34,510 nt of DNA from NCBI GenBank assembly GCA_022566515.1, contig JADFIT010000020.1, positions 1 to 34,510 on the forward strand, in the 5' to 3' direction. The number at the start of each line of letters is the position of its first letter. Within the stretch, counting starts at the first letter, position 1. Below the pieces are notes generated by a model that made no database searches, was not told the DNA's origin, and saw nothing but the letters and a program-made list of their open reading frames with translations. The DNA comes from Gemmatimonadota bacterium (GTDB taxonomy: Bacteria > Gemmatimonadota > Gemmatimonadetes > Gemmatimonadales > GWC2-71-9). The position numbers were made by a program, and so were the translations under genes. Below, piece by piece: positions 17,386 through 26,660 of this stretch.

Positions 17386-17739
17386 ATGCCAAGAGTCAAG
17401 GACCGTGTTGCCCATCTGAAACGCAAGAAAAAGATTATGCGCGCCGCAAAGGGTGCACGCGGCGGCCGGAGTAAGCTGTACAAAACGGCGAAAGAGAACG
17501 TCGAGCGCGGACTGAGGTATGCCTACCGCGATCGTCGTCGAAAGAAACGTGACTTTCGTCGCTTGTGGATTGTCCGTATCAACGCCGGGGCCAGGTTGCA
17601 CGAACTGTCGTACAGCCGGTTTATGGCGGGTCTCAAACGGGCCGGTGTGGAGGTCAATCGGAAACTCCTCGCCGATTTGGCTGTGCGAGACCCTGGAGCT
17701 TTCGGCGCACTGGCAGAGGTCGCAAAAAAGAGTCTGTAA
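17386..17739 (+). CDS. rplT: 50S ribosomal protein L20
   Basis: [37 protein letters not shown]...[39 protein letters not shown]. Confidence 0.97.
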   Translation: MPRVKDRVAHLKRKKKIMRAAKGARGGRSKLYKTAKENVERGLRYAYRDRRRKKRDFRRLWIVRINAGARLHELSYSRFMAGLKRAGVEVNRKLLADLAVRDPGAFGALAEVAKKSL

Positions 17740-17760
17740 CCGACGCCAGTTGCAGTACTC

Positions 17761-17814
17761 GTGCCGTTCCAGCTCGTTTTCGCGAACGCGAACGTAATGG
17801 GATTGGAACGGCAC
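17761..17814. repeat. 11-bp perfect inverted repeat between rplT and pheS
   Basis: GTGCCGTTCCA (17761-17771) ... TGGAACGGCAC (17804-17814); internal TTCGCGAACGCGAA. No T tract follows. Confidence 0.85.
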
Positions 17815-17830
17815 TCGTCCACGGACACAC

Positions 17831-18856
17831 ATGTCAGAAGCTTTCCCCAACGACCAACTGGAGGCCGTTGCACGGACCATCGCAGAGCTACGTGAGGCGG
17901 ATGCCGTCCGTCTCACGCAGTTCAAGGTCGAGCTGCTAGGCCGCAAGAACGGTCGCCTCACTCAGATTCTGCGATCCCTCTCCACTCTGCCTCCGGATGA
18001 GCGGCGTGCCGTCGGGCAGCGCGCGAACCAGCTCAAGCGGGAAGTGGAGGAGGCGATTGCGGCGCGGGAAAAGGAACTCCATACCGGAGCTAAGTCGGGC
18101 GTAGCGGCCGATCTGAGCATGCCGGGCCGGCAGGTGTGGCGCGGCGCCATCCATCCGGTCACAGCGGTGATCGATGAGATCTGCGAGATTTTTCGCGAAC
18201 TCGGTTTCTCACGCGTCACCGGTCCGGAAGTCGAGACCGAAGAGTACAACTTCACCAAGCTGAACATCCCCCTGGACCACCCTGCGGCAGATATGCAGGA
18301 TACGTTCTACCTGTCTCCCGGAGTGCTGTTGCGCACGCACACGTCGCCGGTGCAAGCCCGAACGATGGAGCGGTACAAGCCACCGATTCGCATCGTGGTT
18401 CCCGGGATGGTGTATCGACGAGACGCGTTCGATGCATCCCACTCGCCGGTTTTTGCACAAATCGAGGGCCTCGCGGTGGACGAAGGCATAACGTTCGTCG
18501 AGTTCAAGGCGGCCCTCGACTACTTCGCAAAGCGGTTTTTCTCCCCCGATACGACCGTTCGGTTCCGGCCGTCGTACTTCCCGTTTACGGAGCCCTCCGC
18601 CGAAGTTGAGGTCCAGTGCCAGATGTGCAAAGGCGGTGGGTGTGCAACCTGCCAATACACCGGCTTCCTCGAGATCATGGGTGCCGGAATGGTGCATCCT
18701 GCCGTTCTGGAAAACTGCGGCATCGACCCTGAGCGGTACTCGGGCTACGCGTTCGGCATGGGGCCCGAAAGGATCACCATGCTGCGATATGGGATTCCCG
18801 ATATCCGGATGTTGTTCGAAAACGACATGCGATTCCTACAACAGTTTGCGGAGTAG
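17831..18856 (+). CDS. pheS: Phenylalanine--tRNA ligase alpha subunit
   Basis: HPVTAVIDEICEIFRELGF, NIPLDHPAADMQDTFYL, LLRTHTSPVQARTM, GMGPERITMLRYGIPDIRMLFENDMRFLQQF. Confidence 0.97.
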   Translation: MSEAFPNDQLEAVARTIAELREADAVRLTQFKVELLGRKNGRLTQILRSLSTLPPDERRAVGQRANQLKREVEEAIAAREKELHTGAKSGVAADLSMPGRQVWRGAIHPVTAVIDEICEIFRELGFSRVTGPEVETEEYNFTKLNIPLDHPAADMQDTFYLSPGVLLRTHTSPVQARTMERYKPPIRIVVPGMVYRRDAFDASHSPVFAQIEGLAVDEGITFVEFKAALDYFAKRFFSPDTTVRFRPSYFPFTEPSAEVEVQCQMCKGGGCATCQYTGFLEIMGAGMVHPAVLENCGIDPERYSGYAFGMGPERITMLRYGIPDIRMLFENDMRFLQQFAE

Positions 18857-18859
18857 CCG

Positions 18860-21217
18860 GTGAACGTCTCAATCAATTGGCTGTCGGCACTCCTGGATAT
18901 CAAGCTCGATCCCGACGACGTGGCTCACAAACTCGCGATGCTCGGCGCACCGGTCGAGGCGATTGAGCCGGTACATCAGAACCTTGCCGGCATCATCATC
19001 GTCGAGGTGGAGCGGGTCGAGCAACATCCCAACGCCGATCGGCTCACGCTGTGTCACGTCAACAACGGCACCGAGGTCGTGGAAGTGGTGTGTGGGGCTA
19101 CCAACGTGCAAGCCGGCAAGAAGTATCCCTACGCCGCTATGGGAACCGTGCTTCCGGGCGGCCTCGAGATCAAGGGCCGCAAGATCCGCGGGATTCGATC
19201 GAACGGCATGCTCTGTTCAGCGAGTGAGCTGGAGCTGGGCACCGACCATGAGGGAATCCTGGAACTCGACACGGATGCCCCCGCCGGTACGCCGCTGCTC
19301 GACGCGCTTCCGATCGGCGACTTTTGTCTGCATGTCGAGGTGACGCCGAACCGGCCCGACCTTCTCTGTCACAAAGGCGTGGCGCGAGACCTCGGTGCGG
19401 TGCTGCGGCGTCCAGTAAAGCTTCCGCCCATTCCGGGGGATCCCGGTGATTCCCATGCGCCGGTCCAAACGAAGAAGAGCGGGGTGGTGGGCGGCGTCGA
19501 GGTGACCTTGGAGGATGTGGAAGGATGCCCACGGTACTTGGCGGCGGTGATCGAGGGCGTCACAGTGGGCCCTAGCCCCGACTGGTTACAGGCACGCCTT
19601 CGCAGCATCGGCCAACGTCCCATCAATAACGTCGTCGATGCGACCAACTACATGTTGTTCGAGGTCAACCAACCAATGCACGCCTTCGATCGCGCCAAGC
19701 TCCGCGGGCCGAAGATCATCATCCGTAGAGGCGGAGAGAGCGAAACGCTCACTCTGCTCGACGGGGAAGAGCGCACAGTGGATTCCACTGTGACCGCCAT
19801 CTGCGATGCCGAACACCCCGTCGCAATCGGTGGGGTGATGGGAGGCCGGGACTCGGAAGTTTCACAACAGACCACGGACGTGGTGCTCGAGTGCGCGTAT
19901 TTCGACGCCAAGCGGATCAGGGCGACCCGCAAGGCAATGAAGATGAGCACCGAAGCGTCGTACCGCTTCGAACGCGGCACCGATCTGCAGGGGATGGCCG
20001 ACGCCATCCAACGTGCCGTCCGGTTGATCATCGCGGTGGCCGGAGGAACCGAAGCCGGCCCGCCGGTCGATCTCTATCCCAAGCCGGTAAAGACACCAGC
20101 GATCTTTCTCCGGCCCGAGCGAGTGGCCCATCTGCTCGGCGTCGAGATTTCCCAGAAAGACATCGAGGGATACCTCACGAGCCTGGGGTTTGCGGCGGGA
20201 CCGAAGAACGGACGCTTGGCGGTGCACGTACCCGGTTGGCGGCCGGACGTTGCCCGCGAGGAAGATCTGATCGAAGAAATCGCGCGGTTGCGGGGCTATG
20301 ACTCGTTCCCCACGGAAATGCGGCCGCTCCGTCCCAGCAGCGTTCCGAGTGATATGGCGCAAGTTACCGAGGCGCGCGTGCGCAGGGTCCTCACCGCCCT
20401 CGGTCTCAACGAAGCCCGAACTCTGTCCCTCGGCCCGGCACAGGGGAAAGAAGCGCAGGCCGTTCTCAACCCTCTTTCGACGGAGGAAGCATATCTGCGA
20501 ACGGACTTGATTGCGGGGCTGATACGCTCTGCGGAACGGAACTGGGCGGTTCGCGAGCGGAACATACGTCTTTTCGAGGTCGGGTCGGTGTTTCACGCAA
20601 AGGATGGTGGCGGAATGCCGGTGGAAGGGCGTCACGTGGCCGGGGTGATCACCGGGGCACGGAGGCCTCCCCACTGGTCGGATGGAGGCAAATACGTTGA
20701 TTTTGATCGGTGGGACGTGAAATCTTTGTTCGAGGAGGCGGTGCAGGCGGTTGGCGCCCATGGCACGGTATTGGAGGAGGAAGGGCGGTGGGTGCTGCGA
20801 GACGGCAACGGTGAACTGTGCGGCTGGGCAGACGAAGTGGACGCCGATCGCCCCGCGTGGGCCGCTCGGTTGTTCGGTTTCGAACTCGATGCGGTTGCCG
20901 CACCGAAACCGTTGATTCGGTTCCAATCGCTTCCGGTGACTCCACCGGTGGAGCGGGACCTCGCGTTGTTGTTGCCGGCGGAGGTTACGGCCCGCCAGGT
21001 GGAGGAGGTTGTGGCGCGACGTGGCGGCAAGCTACTGGAGTCGACGCGGCTGTTCGACGAATTTCGTGGCAAGGATATGAAAGGGCGCAGTGTCGCGTGG
21101 CGCTTGGTGTTCCGTTCGCCGGATCGGACGCTGCGTGACAAGGACGTCGATGTGGTCTTGAGGAGAATTCTCGAGGAATTGAAGGAGCGACTCGGTGTCG
21201 AACGCAGAGAGGCCTGA
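18860..21217 (+). CDS. pheT: Phenylalanine--tRNA ligase beta subunit
   Basis: VSINWLSALLDI, EQHPNADRLTLCHV, GIRSNGMLCSASELELG, VTPNRPDLLCHKGVARDLGA, C-terminal FDX-ACB domain. GTG start. Confidence 0.96.
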   Translation: MNVSINWLSALLDIKLDPDDVAHKLAMLGAPVEAIEPVHQNLAGIIIVEVERVEQHPNADRLTLCHVNNGTEVVEVVCGATNVQAGKKYPYAAMGTVLPGGLEIKGRKIRGIRSNGMLCSASELELGTDHEGILELDTDAPAGTPLLDALPIGDFCLHVEVTPNRPDLLCHKGVARDLGAVLRRPVKLPPIPGDPGDSHAPVQTKKSGVVGGVEVTLEDVEGCPRYLAAVIEGVTVGPSPDWLQARLRSIGQRPINNVVDATNYMLFEVNQPMHAFDRAKLRGPKIIIRRGGESETLTLLDGEERTVDSTVTAICDAEHPVAIGGVMGGRDSEVSQQTTDVVLECAYFDAKRIRATRKAMKMSTEASYRFERGTDLQGMADAIQRAVRLIIAVAGGTEAGPPVDLYPKPVKTPAIFLRPERVAHLLGVEISQKDIEGYLTSLGFAAGPKNGRLAVHVPGWRPDVAREEDLIEEIARLRGYDSFPTEMRPLRPSSVPSDMAQVTEARVRRVLTALGLNEARTLSLGPAQGKEAQAVLNPLSTEEAYLRTDLIAGLIRSAERNWAVRERNIRLFEVGSVFHAKDGGGMPVEGRHVAGVITGARRPPHWSDGGKYVDFDRWDVKSLFEEAVQAVGAHGTVLEEEGRWVLRDGNGELCGWADEVDADRPAWAARLFGFELDAVAAPKPLIRFQSLPVTPPVERDLALLLPAEVTARQVEEVVARRGGKLLESTRLFDEFRGKDMKGRSVAWRLVFRSPDRTLRDKDVDVVLRRILEELKERLGVERREA

Positions 21218-21491
21218 ATTTCGTGCGCTGGAGCAATTGGAAGCAGCGATCAAACTAGTGTCGGATGAGCTGGCCGTTTGGCGGCGGCGCGCTCACAAGG
21301 CGGAATCCGATCGAGTAGATCTGAGTGGTGACGGCGACATCGTGAGCGCCCGAGCCCGCATTCTGCAGCTGGAGGGTGAGAACAAAGAACTGCTTAGTAG
21401 GGTGCACCATACTCGTAAGAGAGTCACGGAATTGTTGACGCGGTTGCGGTTCCTGGAGGAGCAGACAGCCGCCGGGGAGGCCCGCCGATGA
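21195..21491 (+). CDS. Small coiled-coil protein of unknown function between pheT and zapA
   Basis: ORF overlaps pheT end by 23 nt and ends in an overlap with zapA; heptad-like ILQLEGENKELLSRVHHTRKRVTELLTRLRFLEEQ. Confidence 0.65.
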   Translation: MSNAERPEFRALEQLEAAIKLVSDELAVWRRRAHKAESDRVDLSGDGDIVSARARILQLEGENKELLSRVHHTRKRVTELLTRLRFLEEQTAAGEARR

Positions 21492-21823
21492 GCGCGAAGA
21501 AGACACTGGTCAAGGTTATGATCGGGGGCGACGAGTTCAGTTTGCGCTCCGACCGGTCGGATGACTACACCCGTGCGGCTGCAGAGCATGTTGATCGGGC
21601 CATGAAGGAGGTCCGGGCGTCCGGTAAGCTGATCGAGAGTCACAAAGCGGCCATTCTGGCGGCTCTCGCGATCACCGACGATCTGTTTCAGTCACGCGTG
21701 GCCGAACGGGAAATGGAACAGCGATTGAGCGCCCTCACAACCGAGCTTTCCCGCTTGCTGCCTCCCCGCAAACGGCTGTCTCGGGCGCCCGGGACGTTTG
21801 CCTCATCCGCTGACGACGGCTAG
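21488..21823 (+). CDS. zapA: Cell division protein ZapA
   Basis: VKVMIGGDEFSLRSDRSDDYTRAAAEHVDRAMKEV...AAILAALAITDDLFQ; ZapA-like N-terminal beta hairpin and C-terminal helix. Confidence 0.85.
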   Translation: MSAKKTLVKVMIGGDEFSLRSDRSDDYTRAAAEHVDRAMKEVRASGKLIESHKAAILAALAITDDLFQSRVAEREMEQRLSALTTELSRLLPPRKRLSRAPGTFASSADDG

Positions 21824-21918
21824 TTTCTCCATGGTCTTCGGCCCGGCAGCGGGTCGGGGGTTTTGACTCGAGCCATGAGCGGCCCCCCTGAAACTGGGGA
21901 GTGGTGCCGCTGGAGATA
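21824..21918 (+). promoter_or_regulatory. Structured element between zapA and rny (candidate cis-regulatory RNA or 6S-like RNA)
   Basis: Closing stem TCTCCA (21826-21831)/TGGAGA (21911-21916), inner CGGC (21839-21842)/GCCG (21906-21909), hairpins CCCG-GCAG-CGGG and GGGGG...CCCCC. Confidence 0.45.
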
Positions 21919-21922
21919 GATT

Positions 21923-23500
21923 ATGTCACCAAACGTGGCTGTATTGGGAGCCGCACTCGGGGCTGTAGTTCTGGCCGGGGCGGCTTTTTACTTTTTCGGC
22001 CGCAGAGTAGAGCGGCGTTTGGCCGAGCAGGCCGCTAGGTCGGCGGAGCAACAATCCGGGCTGTTGATCGCGAATGCTCGGCGCGACGCCGCGACGGCCA
22101 AGGCGGAGGCCATCCTTGCAGGAAAAGAAGAAGTCATGCGTTCCCGCGTGGATTGGGAGCGGGATGAGAAGGGACGGCGAGAGGAGATCGCTCGCGTCGA
22201 GCGGAGGCTTCAAGAGCGGGAAACCCACCTCGATCGTAAGATCACAGCTCTCGAAGAACGAGAGGCCGATCTCGAGCGGCGCGATCAATCGCTGCGCGAC
22301 AAAGAGAAGCATCTGGACGCGCAGGCTCAGGCGCTCACGGAGGAGTCCGCAGCCTATCAGCGGCGCTTGGAGCAGCTTGCGGGGATGTCGGCCGACGAGG
22401 CCAAGGCACAGCTTCTTCGCGAGGCCGAAGAACGGGCACGCAGCGAGGCGGCGGCTATTATGCGCGACTTGAAGGAGGAAGCGCAAAAGAACGCCGACCG
22501 CGAAGCCAAGAAGATCGTCGCGACAGCGATTCAGCGGATCGCATCTGAATACGCGTCCGAGATGTCCGTATCAGCCGTGTCTCTGCCCAACGATGAAATG
22601 AAGGGACGTATCATAGGTCGTGAGGGGCGGAATATCCGTGCCTTCGAGACTGCGACCGGGGTTGACGTTATTATCGACGACACCCCGGACACGGTGGTTG
22701 TTTCGTGCTTCGACCCTGTTCGGCGCGAGGTCGCCCGGCTGGCTCTCGAGCAGCTCATAACGGACGGCCGAATCCACCCGGGCCGGATCGAGGAGATCGT
22801 CGCCAAGTCGCGCGAGCAGGTGGAACGGCAAATCGTCGAGGCCGGAGAGGAGGCCGCATACGAGTTGGGAATTCACGGCCTCCATCCCGAGCTGCTAAAG
22901 CTCGTAGGGCGCATGAAATTCCGCACGTCATACGGCCAAAACATGTACCGGCATTCGAAGGAAGTGGCCTGGCTCGCAGGCATCATGGCGGCCGAGTTGA
23001 AACTGGACGTACACTTGGCGAAGCGCGGTGCGCTGTTGCACGACATTGGCAAGGTGCTCACACACCAGCATGAGGGAACGCATGTGGAGCTGGGTGTCGA
23101 AGTCGCGACGAAGTACGGCGAACACGCGGTGGTGATCAACTGCATCGCGGCCCATCACGACGACGTTCCGCACGAAACGCCGATTTCTGTGATCGTTCAG
23201 GCGGCGGATTCTGCCAGTGGCGCGCGGCCCGGTGCCCGCCGGGAAGCCTTTGAAACCTACGTGAAACGGTTGACTCGCCTGGAAGAAATCGCCAACGACT
23301 TTCCGGGTGTCGAAAAGACATATGCAATTCAGGCAGGGCGGGAGATACGCATCGTTGTTTCTCCCAATGAAGTGCCCGACGATCAAGCAGCACGGATGTC
23401 GGAGGAGATAGCACGCAAGATAGAAGAAGAACTTCAATACCCGGGGCAGATCAAAGTGGTCGTGATTCGGGAGACTAGGGCGGTGGAGATTGCCCGCTAA
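21923..23500 (+). CDS. rny: Ribonuclease Y
   Basis: N-terminal TM helix plus long coiled coil, KH domain [36 protein letters not shown] domain [22 protein letters not shown]. Confidence 0.96.
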   Translation: MSPNVAVLGAALGAVVLAGAAFYFFGRRVERRLAEQAARSAEQQSGLLIANARRDAATAKAEAILAGKEEVMRSRVDWERDEKGRREEIARVERRLQERETHLDRKITALEEREADLERRDQSLRDKEKHLDAQAQALTEESAAYQRRLEQLAGMSADEAKAQLLREAEERARSEAAAIMRDLKEEAQKNADREAKKIVATAIQRIASEYASEMSVSAVSLPNDEMKGRIIGREGRNIRAFETATGVDVIIDDTPDTVVVSCFDPVRREVARLALEQLITDGRIHPGRIEEIVAKSREQVERQIVEAGEEAAYELGIHGLHPELLKLVGRMKFRTSYGQNMYRHSKEVAWLAGIMAAELKLDVHLAKRGALLHDIGKVLTHQHEGTHVELGVEVATKYGEHAVVINCIAAHHDDVPHETPISVIVQAADSASGARPGARREAFETYVKRLTRLEEIANDFPGVEKTYAIQAGREIRIVVSPNEVPDDQAARMSEEIARKIEEELQYPGQIKVVVIRETRAVEIAR

Positions 23501-24380
23501 GATCATCAGCGGAGAAGAGATTGGAGCCGAGATTCGGGCCGAACTGAAGCCGGAAATCGATAGGTTGAAGGAGAAGCAGGGGGTGACGCCGGGGTTGGCG
23601 GTAGTTCTGGTGGGAGAGGATCCGGCAAGCCAGGTGTACGTGCGCATGAAGGGCCGCGCGTGCGAAGATATGGGCATGCACGGTGAATCGATCGTGCTGC
23701 CGGAGTCCACATCGGAGCACGAGTTGCTGGCCACAGTGGATCGTCTCAACGAGGATCCGGCAATTCACGGCATGATCGTGCAGCTACCGGTCCCCGATCA
23801 CATTGATGCCAACAAGGTGCTACGGCGCATCGATCCTCAAAAGGACGTGGACGGGTTCCATCCGGAGAACGTCGGCAAGGTCGCCATAGGCGACGACTCC
23901 GGTTTCCCGCCGGCAACTCCGTTCGGCGTGCAGCAGATGTTGATGCGCAGCGGTATCGAAATCTCGGGAGCACACGCGGTGATCGTGGGTCGGTCGAACA
24001 TCGTGGGGCGACCTGTGGCGTCGCTGTTGCTGCAGAAGGGCCCGGGCGGCAACGCCACGGTGACGGTGTGCCACTCGCGGACGAAGAACATAGGCGAGGT
24101 CACTCGGTCGGCGGATATTCTCATAGTGGCCATCGGGCGGCCGGAGTTCGTAAAGGCCGACATGGTTCGCCCCGGCGCCGTAGTCATCGACGTAGGAACG
24201 AACCGGGTGGACGATGCCACGAGAGAACGGGGGTATCGCTTGGTTGGGGACGTAGATTTCGACGCGGTGAAGGAGGTCGCGTCGGCCATCTCTCCGGTGC
24301 CCGGTGGCGTCGGGCCGATGACGGTAACCATGCTGATCTACAACACTGTTCGGGCCGCACAGCGTTGGGCGGCGATCTAG
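23490..24380 (+). CDS. folD: Bifunctional methylenetetrahydrofolate dehydrogenase/cyclohydrolase
   Basis: [78 protein letters not shown]. Confidence 0.96.
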   Translation: MPAKIISGEEIGAEIRAELKPEIDRLKEKQGVTPGLAVVLVGEDPASQVYVRMKGRACEDMGMHGESIVLPESTSEHELLATVDRLNEDPAIHGMIVQLPVPDHIDANKVLRRIDPQKDVDGFHPENVGKVAIGDDSGFPPATPFGVQQMLMRSGIEISGAHAVIVGRSNIVGRPVASLLLQKGPGGNATVTVCHSRTKNIGEVTRSADILIVAIGRPEFVKADMVRPGAVVIDVGTNRVDDATRERGYRLVGDVDFDAVKEVASAISPVPGGVGPMTVTMLIYNTVRAAQRWAAI

Positions 24381-25531
24381 ATCTCTTCCTCTCTACAGCG
24401 CCCACGTCGTCCGACGGCGCGTGGACCGTGGCGCAGGTCACACGCCGCGCCCGGCAACTTGTGGAAGCCGGACTGCACCCGCTGTGGATCAAAGGTGAGA
24501 TCACGGGCTTCAAGACGTACCGCAGCGGACATTGGTATTTCTCGCTGCGCGACGCTGAGGCCCAGGTGCGCTGTGTCATGTGGCGCACCGATAATCAACG
24601 TGTTTCCCAGCCGGAAGACGGACTGCAAGTGTTCGTGGAAGGCAGGCCCACCGTCTGGGAGGAGAGAGGTGAGTTCCGGATCACCGTCAAGCGTCTCATC
24701 CCCACGGACGCGGACGGTCAGTGGGAACTCCAACTGCGAAAGGCGAAGGCGGCCCTCGAGCGGGATGGCTTGCTCGACCCGGCCCGGCGACGACCTCTGC
24801 CGCGGTTTCCTGCCCGAATCGCCATCATTACCAGTCCTGACGGGGCGGCACTCCACGACATCCTCACGGTGATAGAGCGGCGCTGGCCGGCGGTAGAGAT
24901 CTTGTTGCTTCCCACCCGAGTCCAGGGTGAAGCCGCGGAGCGGGAACTTTGCCGGGCGCTGCGGTTGACGAACGAGATATCTGTCGATGTGGCCATAGTA
25001 GGCCGCGGCGGCGGGTCGCGCGAGGACCTGTGGGCCTTCAACAGCGAAAAGGTGGCGCGAGCCGTGGCTGCCGTCGAAGTTCCAATCATATCGGCGGTGG
25101 GACATGAGCAGGACATCGTGCTCACCGACCTTGTGGCCGATCTCAGGGCGCCCACGCCCTCCGCCGCGGCCGAGGCTGTCGTTCCCGATCGGGACGAAAC
25201 AACACGTGTAGTCGAAGTGCTGGCGCGGCGGCTGGGACGGTCGCTCACCAGCCGGACGATGCTGGGCGGCGAACGTCTCGAGCGTACGGCCGATCGCCTC
25301 CACGTGGCAATGTCCGATCAAGTGGAACGGCGGGCCACTCGTCTTTCCCTGCTCTCGGGTAGGTTGGACGCGTTGAGCCCGCTGAGAGTGTTACAACGAG
25401 GATTTGCCGTGGCCCGTGACGATACAGGGAAGGTGCTGAAGACCGTCCGCGATTTCACTAGGGGAATTGATTTCCGACTGACCGTGACCGACGGTGACGT
25501 TCGCGCGCGCGTCGCTGGAGAGGAACCATGA
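24365..25531 (+). CDS. xseA: Exodeoxyribonuclease VII large subunit
   Basis: OB-fold LWIKGEITGFKTYRSGHWYFSLRD, ARIAIITSPDGAALHDIL, VAIVGRGGGSREDLWAFNSEKVARAV. Start uncertain (TTG 24365 or GTG 24428). Confidence 0.92.
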   Translation: MGGDLDLFLSTAPTSSDGAWTVAQVTRRARQLVEAGLHPLWIKGEITGFKTYRSGHWYFSLRDAEAQVRCVMWRTDNQRVSQPEDGLQVFVEGRPTVWEERGEFRITVKRLIPTDADGQWELQLRKAKAALERDGLLDPARRRPLPRFPARIAIITSPDGAALHDILTVIERRWPAVEILLLPTRVQGEAAERELCRALRLTNEISVDVAIVGRGGGSREDLWAFNSEKVARAVAAVEVPIISAVGHEQDIVLTDLVADLRAPTPSAAAEAVVPDRDETTRVVEVLARRLGRSLTSRTMLGGERLERTADRLHVAMSDQVERRATRLSLLSGRLDALSPLRVLQRGFAVARDDTGKVLKTVRDFTRGIDFRLTVTDGDVRARVAGEEP

Positions 25532-25752
25532 CCAAGCGAATGTCGTTCGGAGCCGAGCTGGAGCGGCTCGAGGCAATCGTCCGGAACTTGGAAGATTCCG
25601 AGGTCGATCTCGATGAAGCCCTGAAATTGTTTCAGGAGGGAGTCAAACGATTGAAGAACGCCCGCAAGCTGCTTCAGGATACCGAGCTTACCGTGAAAAA
25701 AGTCATAGATGCGGCTGACGGAAGTCTCCCCCATGACGACGTCGACGATTAA
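25528..25752 (+). CDS. xseB: Exodeoxyribonuclease VII small subunit
   Basis: SFGAELERLEAIVRNLEDSEVDLDEALKLFQEGVKRLKNARKLLQDTE; ATGA-type overlap with xseA. Confidence 0.95.
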   Translation: MTKRMSFGAELERLEAIVRNLEDSEVDLDEALKLFQEGVKRLKNARKLLQDTELTVKKVIDAADGSLPHDDVDD

Positions 25753-26638
25753 TCTCAACGGTTTCCTCGCGGAAGCCCGCGATGCGACCAACGCCGTACT
25801 GGATGAGTGGTGCGACCGAGTGCGGCGTGACCTTCCGGGTGATGTGGGTGAAGCGGTCGCTTACAGTCTGTCCGCTCGCGGTAAGCGGCTGCGGCCGGCC
25901 CTGGTACTGGGCGTGTACAGGGAGTTGGGAGGTGACGGCGACGTGGTCGAAATCGCCGCCGCCGTAGAGGTGATGCACACCTATTCCTTGGTGCACGACG
26001 ATCTGCCCTGCATGGATGACGACGATCTGCGCCGCGGGCGATCCACCACCCACCGGGAGTTCGGTGTGACCGCGGCCGTCGAGGCCGGTGTGGCCATGGT
26101 GCCGCTAGCCGCCCGGGTGCTGGCGGCGGGGTGTGCCAGGCTTGGCCTCTCCGAGGCCAGGTTGGGGAAGATCGGCGCCGAGCTGTTCCACGCGGCAGGG
26201 GCCAGCGGCATGATCGGTGGTCAGGTATTGGATCTCGAGGCCGAGGGGCGGCCAGTCAGCCTCGACGGCCTCCGCGAGATCCACCGTCGGAAGACTGGAG
26301 CCTTGATCACCGCCAGCGCGGTCATCGGAGCGATAGCCGCAGGAGCCTCGCCATCTCGACTGGAACCAGTGCGGGAGTACGGCCGGGAGATAGGCGTGGC
26401 CTTCCAGATCGCCGACGATGTTCTGGACGCTACAGCCACCTCTCAGGAGCTGGGGAAAACCGCGGGGAAGGACGCCCGGCAGCAAAAGGCCACGTTTGCC
26501 ACCCTGCTCGGCACCGAGGCCGCGATGGCTGAGGCCCACGACCGCATCCGCCGCGCCATAGACCATTTGGGGGGTGGTGGGATAGATTCCCCACTGCTCT
26601 GTAGCCTTGCTAACTTTATCGTGAATCGGCGCTCGTAG
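25733..26638 (+). CDS. ispA: Polyprenyl (farnesyl/geranylgeranyl) diphosphate synthase, IspA type
   Basis: GKRLRPALVLGVY, VHDDLPCMDDDDLRRGRSTTH (FARM), FQIADDVLD (SARM). Confidence 0.9.
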   Translation: MTTSTINLNGFLAEARDATNAVLDEWCDRVRRDLPGDVGEAVAYSLSARGKRLRPALVLGVYRELGGDGDVVEIAAAVEVMHTYSLVHDDLPCMDDDDLRRGRSTTHREFGVTAAVEAGVAMVPLAARVLAAGCARLGLSEARLGKIGAELFHAAGASGMIGGQVLDLEAEGRPVSLDGLREIHRRKTGALITASAVIGAIAAGASPSRLEPVREYGREIGVAFQIADDVLDATATSQELGKTAGKDARQQKATFATLLGTEAAMAEAHDRIRRAIDHLGGGGIDSPLLCSLANFIVNRRS

Positions 26639-26660
26639 CGAAAGGAACCGGCCAACGATC

